Shown here in pieces: positions 61,490 to 64,000 of a DNA stretch of 64,000 nucleotides. Position numbers and translations under genes: made by a program. Position 1 is the first letter of the stretch; every line of letters starts with the position of its first letter. Under the pieces are notes generated by a model. The model was not told the origin of the DNA. It saw only the letters and a program-made list of their open reading frames with translations, and did no database searches. This DNA comes from Drosophila miranda (Eukaryota; Arthropoda; Insecta; Diptera; Drosophilidae), in NCBI RefSeq assembly GCF_003369915.1, contig NC_046675.1, positions 24,738,001-24,802,000 on the forward strand, read 5' to 3'.

Positions 61490-61835
61490 CATACAGAGAG
61501 AGAGAGAGCATGCGGCAGTCATCGGCTCCAATTTGATCCAGATTCGGCAGTCCAGTAGATATGACCATTTACTAAGATCCTGCAACTCTTAAAAATATTC
61601 TGGATGCCACGATTTTCACCATTTAGCGGGGCGGAAAGGGCTAGGCCGAAATTTTGAAATAAGCTTGTAAGAGTGTGATATCACAGATATCTCTGAGATC
61701 TAGGCGCTCATCAAGACCCGGACGGACATATCGGCTATTGAAGCTGATCAAGAATTTATATATGTATTTTATGGGGTCGGAAACGCTTCCTTCTGGGTGT
61801 TGCACACATCCACTTCTACCACAAAACTAACATTC
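61490..61835. mobile_element. INE-1/DINE-1-like Helitron fragment
   Basis: Contains GATATCTCTGAGATCTAGGC, then CCGGACGGACAT, GAAGCTGATCAAGAA, a TATATATG stretch, GGGGTCGGAAACGCTTCC and TTCTGGGTGTTGCACAC. This is the order I recall from INE-1/DINE-1 ends in Drosophila. The left part (61490-61690) with GA repeats and TTAGCGGGGCGGAAAGG may belong to the same copy. No coding capacity; both ends are unclear. Confidence 0.6.
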
Positions 61836-62754
61836 CGGCTGTAAAAACCAGACCAGGAAGACCTGTGCTGTCAGTTTATAAGCCAAACAAAAGGTGAAAA
61901 AGTTCAAAAAGGATTTCTGCCTAGTGGTTAAATTTAACAGTAGCAAAATGCAGTTAAAAATCTCACTTTAATCCACTTTTAGGGGACTCTAATCACTCTT
62001 TCGTCGTTGTCGGGCAATATTCCAATGGACAAATTCAGTTAGCAGGTAAAACATCCCCATCTGTAACTCAATTCCCCCAATCATTTCATATAACTCCCTT
62101 AAAACCTGTCAACAGCAAGTAATTCATTTAAATGTTCCCAGCAACTAAATCCGTAAAACGCTACAACACGAAAGTGAAAATATATATATCTCTTTTTACT
62201 ATTTATTAGTTTCACCCGATTTCGAGCTCAGTCCGTCCTGTCCGCTTTCGTAATTTTTTTTTTTTTGCAGTGTCGCATTGCGTCTAAACGGATTTTGGCG
62301 CCGTTCCTAGAATGGAATTCATTAATTGCGCGTGGGACAAAGTTTTTGGCCGTACTGCCAACTGCTTGTAATTGGGCACCAGGGAAAGTCCTAGAAGCCC
62401 CAGGAAAAGTGGGCTACCGAGTGGGTGTGGGAGTGGCTGTGGCTGTATGTGTATGTGTGGGTGTGAGGTTTGTCCTTGTGGCCAGTCTCAATCTTTTCCA
62501 CCCTTTTCTACCCCTCTTAATGGGTCACTCCAAGTTGAATGCATTTCTGATTGCTGGCAATAAATCAAAGATCGTCTGATGGCTAAGACCCACTTTTACA
62601 GTTCCATAAAGGATTTAGCGACTGAAAAAAGAGATGGAGAGTGCATTAAAGTTAAATGGACTTGGACTAAATGCTGCAAATAGCTGCCATAACAAACAGT
62701 ATGGACACACCAGAATCCAGATGTATATGTACGACATAGAGGGAGAGATTGTAT

Positions 62755-62813
62755 CTATATCTGTGTCTGTGGCTCTGTATCTGTATCTGCGTCTGTGCCT
62801 CTGTATCTGCGAC
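62755..62813. repeat. TCTGTA/TCTGTG hexanucleotide repeat
   Basis: About ten imperfect hexamer units (ATCTGT, GTCTGT, CTCTGT). Simple repeat in non-coding DNA. Confidence 0.8.
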
Positions 62814-64000
62814 AATGGCCAGAGCTGAAACAATGGTAAATAACGACTAGAAAATTGTAAAAAATGTTGACAATGTTTCTCATGGCTGGTAAATCCTTTG
62901 CCCCCAAGCTTTATTTTTAGTGCGACAGTAAATGCGTCAGTCTACCCATCTCTTTCCCCATCTCTCTGCCTATCTCTCTCACTTTGTCTGTCTCTGTCTG
63001 GTGTTGGAATGCGCTTTGTTGCAGTTTTCACAGTCGAGTACCCTCATTGTTTTCGCTGTCAGCGAGCGGCGCGTCGACAATGAATAATTAGAATTTTGTT
63101 GAAGGTCCATTGCTTATTTCCCCATAACCACCCACCCAAGCCCCCCGCCCCGCCCCCTCTTAGCCACCGCCACAGTTTGTTCATGCGCCTTTTAATTTGT
63201 TGCCCCATGGACAGCAAATCAAACATTGACCATTTTTGGATCACAATGAATAAGCGCCTGCAAAATTCCTGTTTTGGTATTTGCATTTTGGAATGGGTCG
63301 CTGGACACAATATTTCTAATACCAATACGAGTATATCTTTGCCAATGGCTTGACTTTATCGAGTGTTTTATTGGCGCTACTATAACATACAGTTGAATGC
63401 TTTTGAGGCAGGGGACATATTTTGAGTATTCAGTTTGAATTTGCATATTATAGGGGAGCTATGTTTTGGAGGTAGGTATCCAGGTGTCCTGAAGAACAAC
63501 TGGTAAACTGCTTTCATTCAAATTACAGCATTCCACCACACAAGAAATAAGAACACTCTGTTCCATGAGTTCTTCCCTCAAAGCTCTAGGACTCTATCTT
63601 TTGGTGATATTTGATGAGATTCTATCCTTGTTCGTAGTAAAATTTAATTTGCTAAGTGTAATGTTGGCCGGATATGAATGGCAGGCCTTGAATTCTGAGG
63701 CTTGTGGGGTGCCCGCTCCATTCCCATTTACAAGTTTGGTGTTGGTGTTTTATGGATATGGGTTTATGCATATATTTTCCCCATTGATTTTGCTGCGAAG
63801 GGAGCATTACAAGGGAACGCCCTGGCCAGGGCGGACCAGACTTCAATGAGATTTTCAAGTGCATAAATAAAATCTCAAATAGATGCCATTAAGAGCATTT
63901 TAGCCGCCATTAAAGCAATATGGCCAGACCCCCCACCCCAGACACCGGTAGCAGACTATTATCCCAAGAAATACGATTATCGCCCAAAATTAACGCGAAA

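Larger units (their letters stand above)
60931..64000. other. Right-end intergenic region
   Basis: No gene is supported to the edge. It contains the E2 promoter (no TATA seen), an INE-1-like fragment (61490-61835), a TCTGTA-type repeat (62755-62813) and a CCCCGCC stretch near 63141-63156. Frames of up to 104 codons lack domains. Confidence 0.45.

Overview
The window is animal nuclear DNA and almost certainly Drosophila. Genes have short GT-AG introns of mostly 60-75 bp, Drosophila-type core promoters and DRE sites, and large AT-rich intergenic stretches with many microsatellites. The encoded proteins look like fly orthologues: prepro-tachykinin, beta-galactosidase Ect3, KLHL18, the golgin GCC185, DCAF12, Spt3 and stomatin-like proteins. 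Peptide differences from D. melanogaster (for example APMSFVGMR where that species has APLAFVGLR) and the degraded INE-1-like repeats suggest a species outside the melanogaster subgroup, perhaps the obscura group. The order resembles what I remember of D. melanogaster 87A (Muller E). Species and synteny are inference.

Left part (1-13.7 kb): a TATA promoter and signal-peptide exon of a secreted-protein gene that runs off the left edge (minus strand), then the tachykinin neuropeptide precursor Tk (minus, 3 coding exons), then Ect3 (plus, 4 coding exons, probably with a non-coding first exon about 2.5 kb upstream). Between Ect3 and the next gene lie 6 kb without a gene, which hold an array of homeodomain-like sites, a palindromic TATA box and a short inverted-repeat element.

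Housekeeping cluster (19.7-29.9 kb): KLHL18 (minus) is divergent from GCC185 (plus). GCC185 converges on DCAF12 (minus), which is divergent from Spt3 (plus) across a 261-bp promoter with two DRE sites. These genes serve ubiquitin ligation (KLHL18 with Cul3, DCAF12 with Cul4), trans-Golgi tethering and SAGA transcription.

Middle desert (29.9-39 kb): no gene is supported. It holds a diverged tandem duplication (unit about 267-290 bp), an orphan TATA/first-exon candidate, a second inverted-repeat-bounded AT-rich element and simple repeats.

Stomatin region (39-53.6 kb): a compact minus-strand array comprises a stomatin/SPFH gene followed by two uncharacterised single-pass membrane protein genes. 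An uncharacterised 686-residue intronless gene and a second SPFH gene lie on the plus strand. The two SPFH genes are inverted duplicates about 9 kb apart. Their first-exon starts and last exons differ strongly, but about 950 bp in between, introns included, is almost identical, which points to gene conversion. The plus-strand copy has an in-frame TGA-C stop followed by an open, spliced extension, a candidate for stop-codon readthrough.

Right part (53.6-64 kb): gene-poor, with one intronless E2 ubiquitin-conjugating enzyme of the UBE2H type (minus) and an INE-1/DINE-1-like Helitron fragment. I saw no tRNA, rRNA or CRISPR array. All exon joins are my own reading of splice sites, not transcript data.
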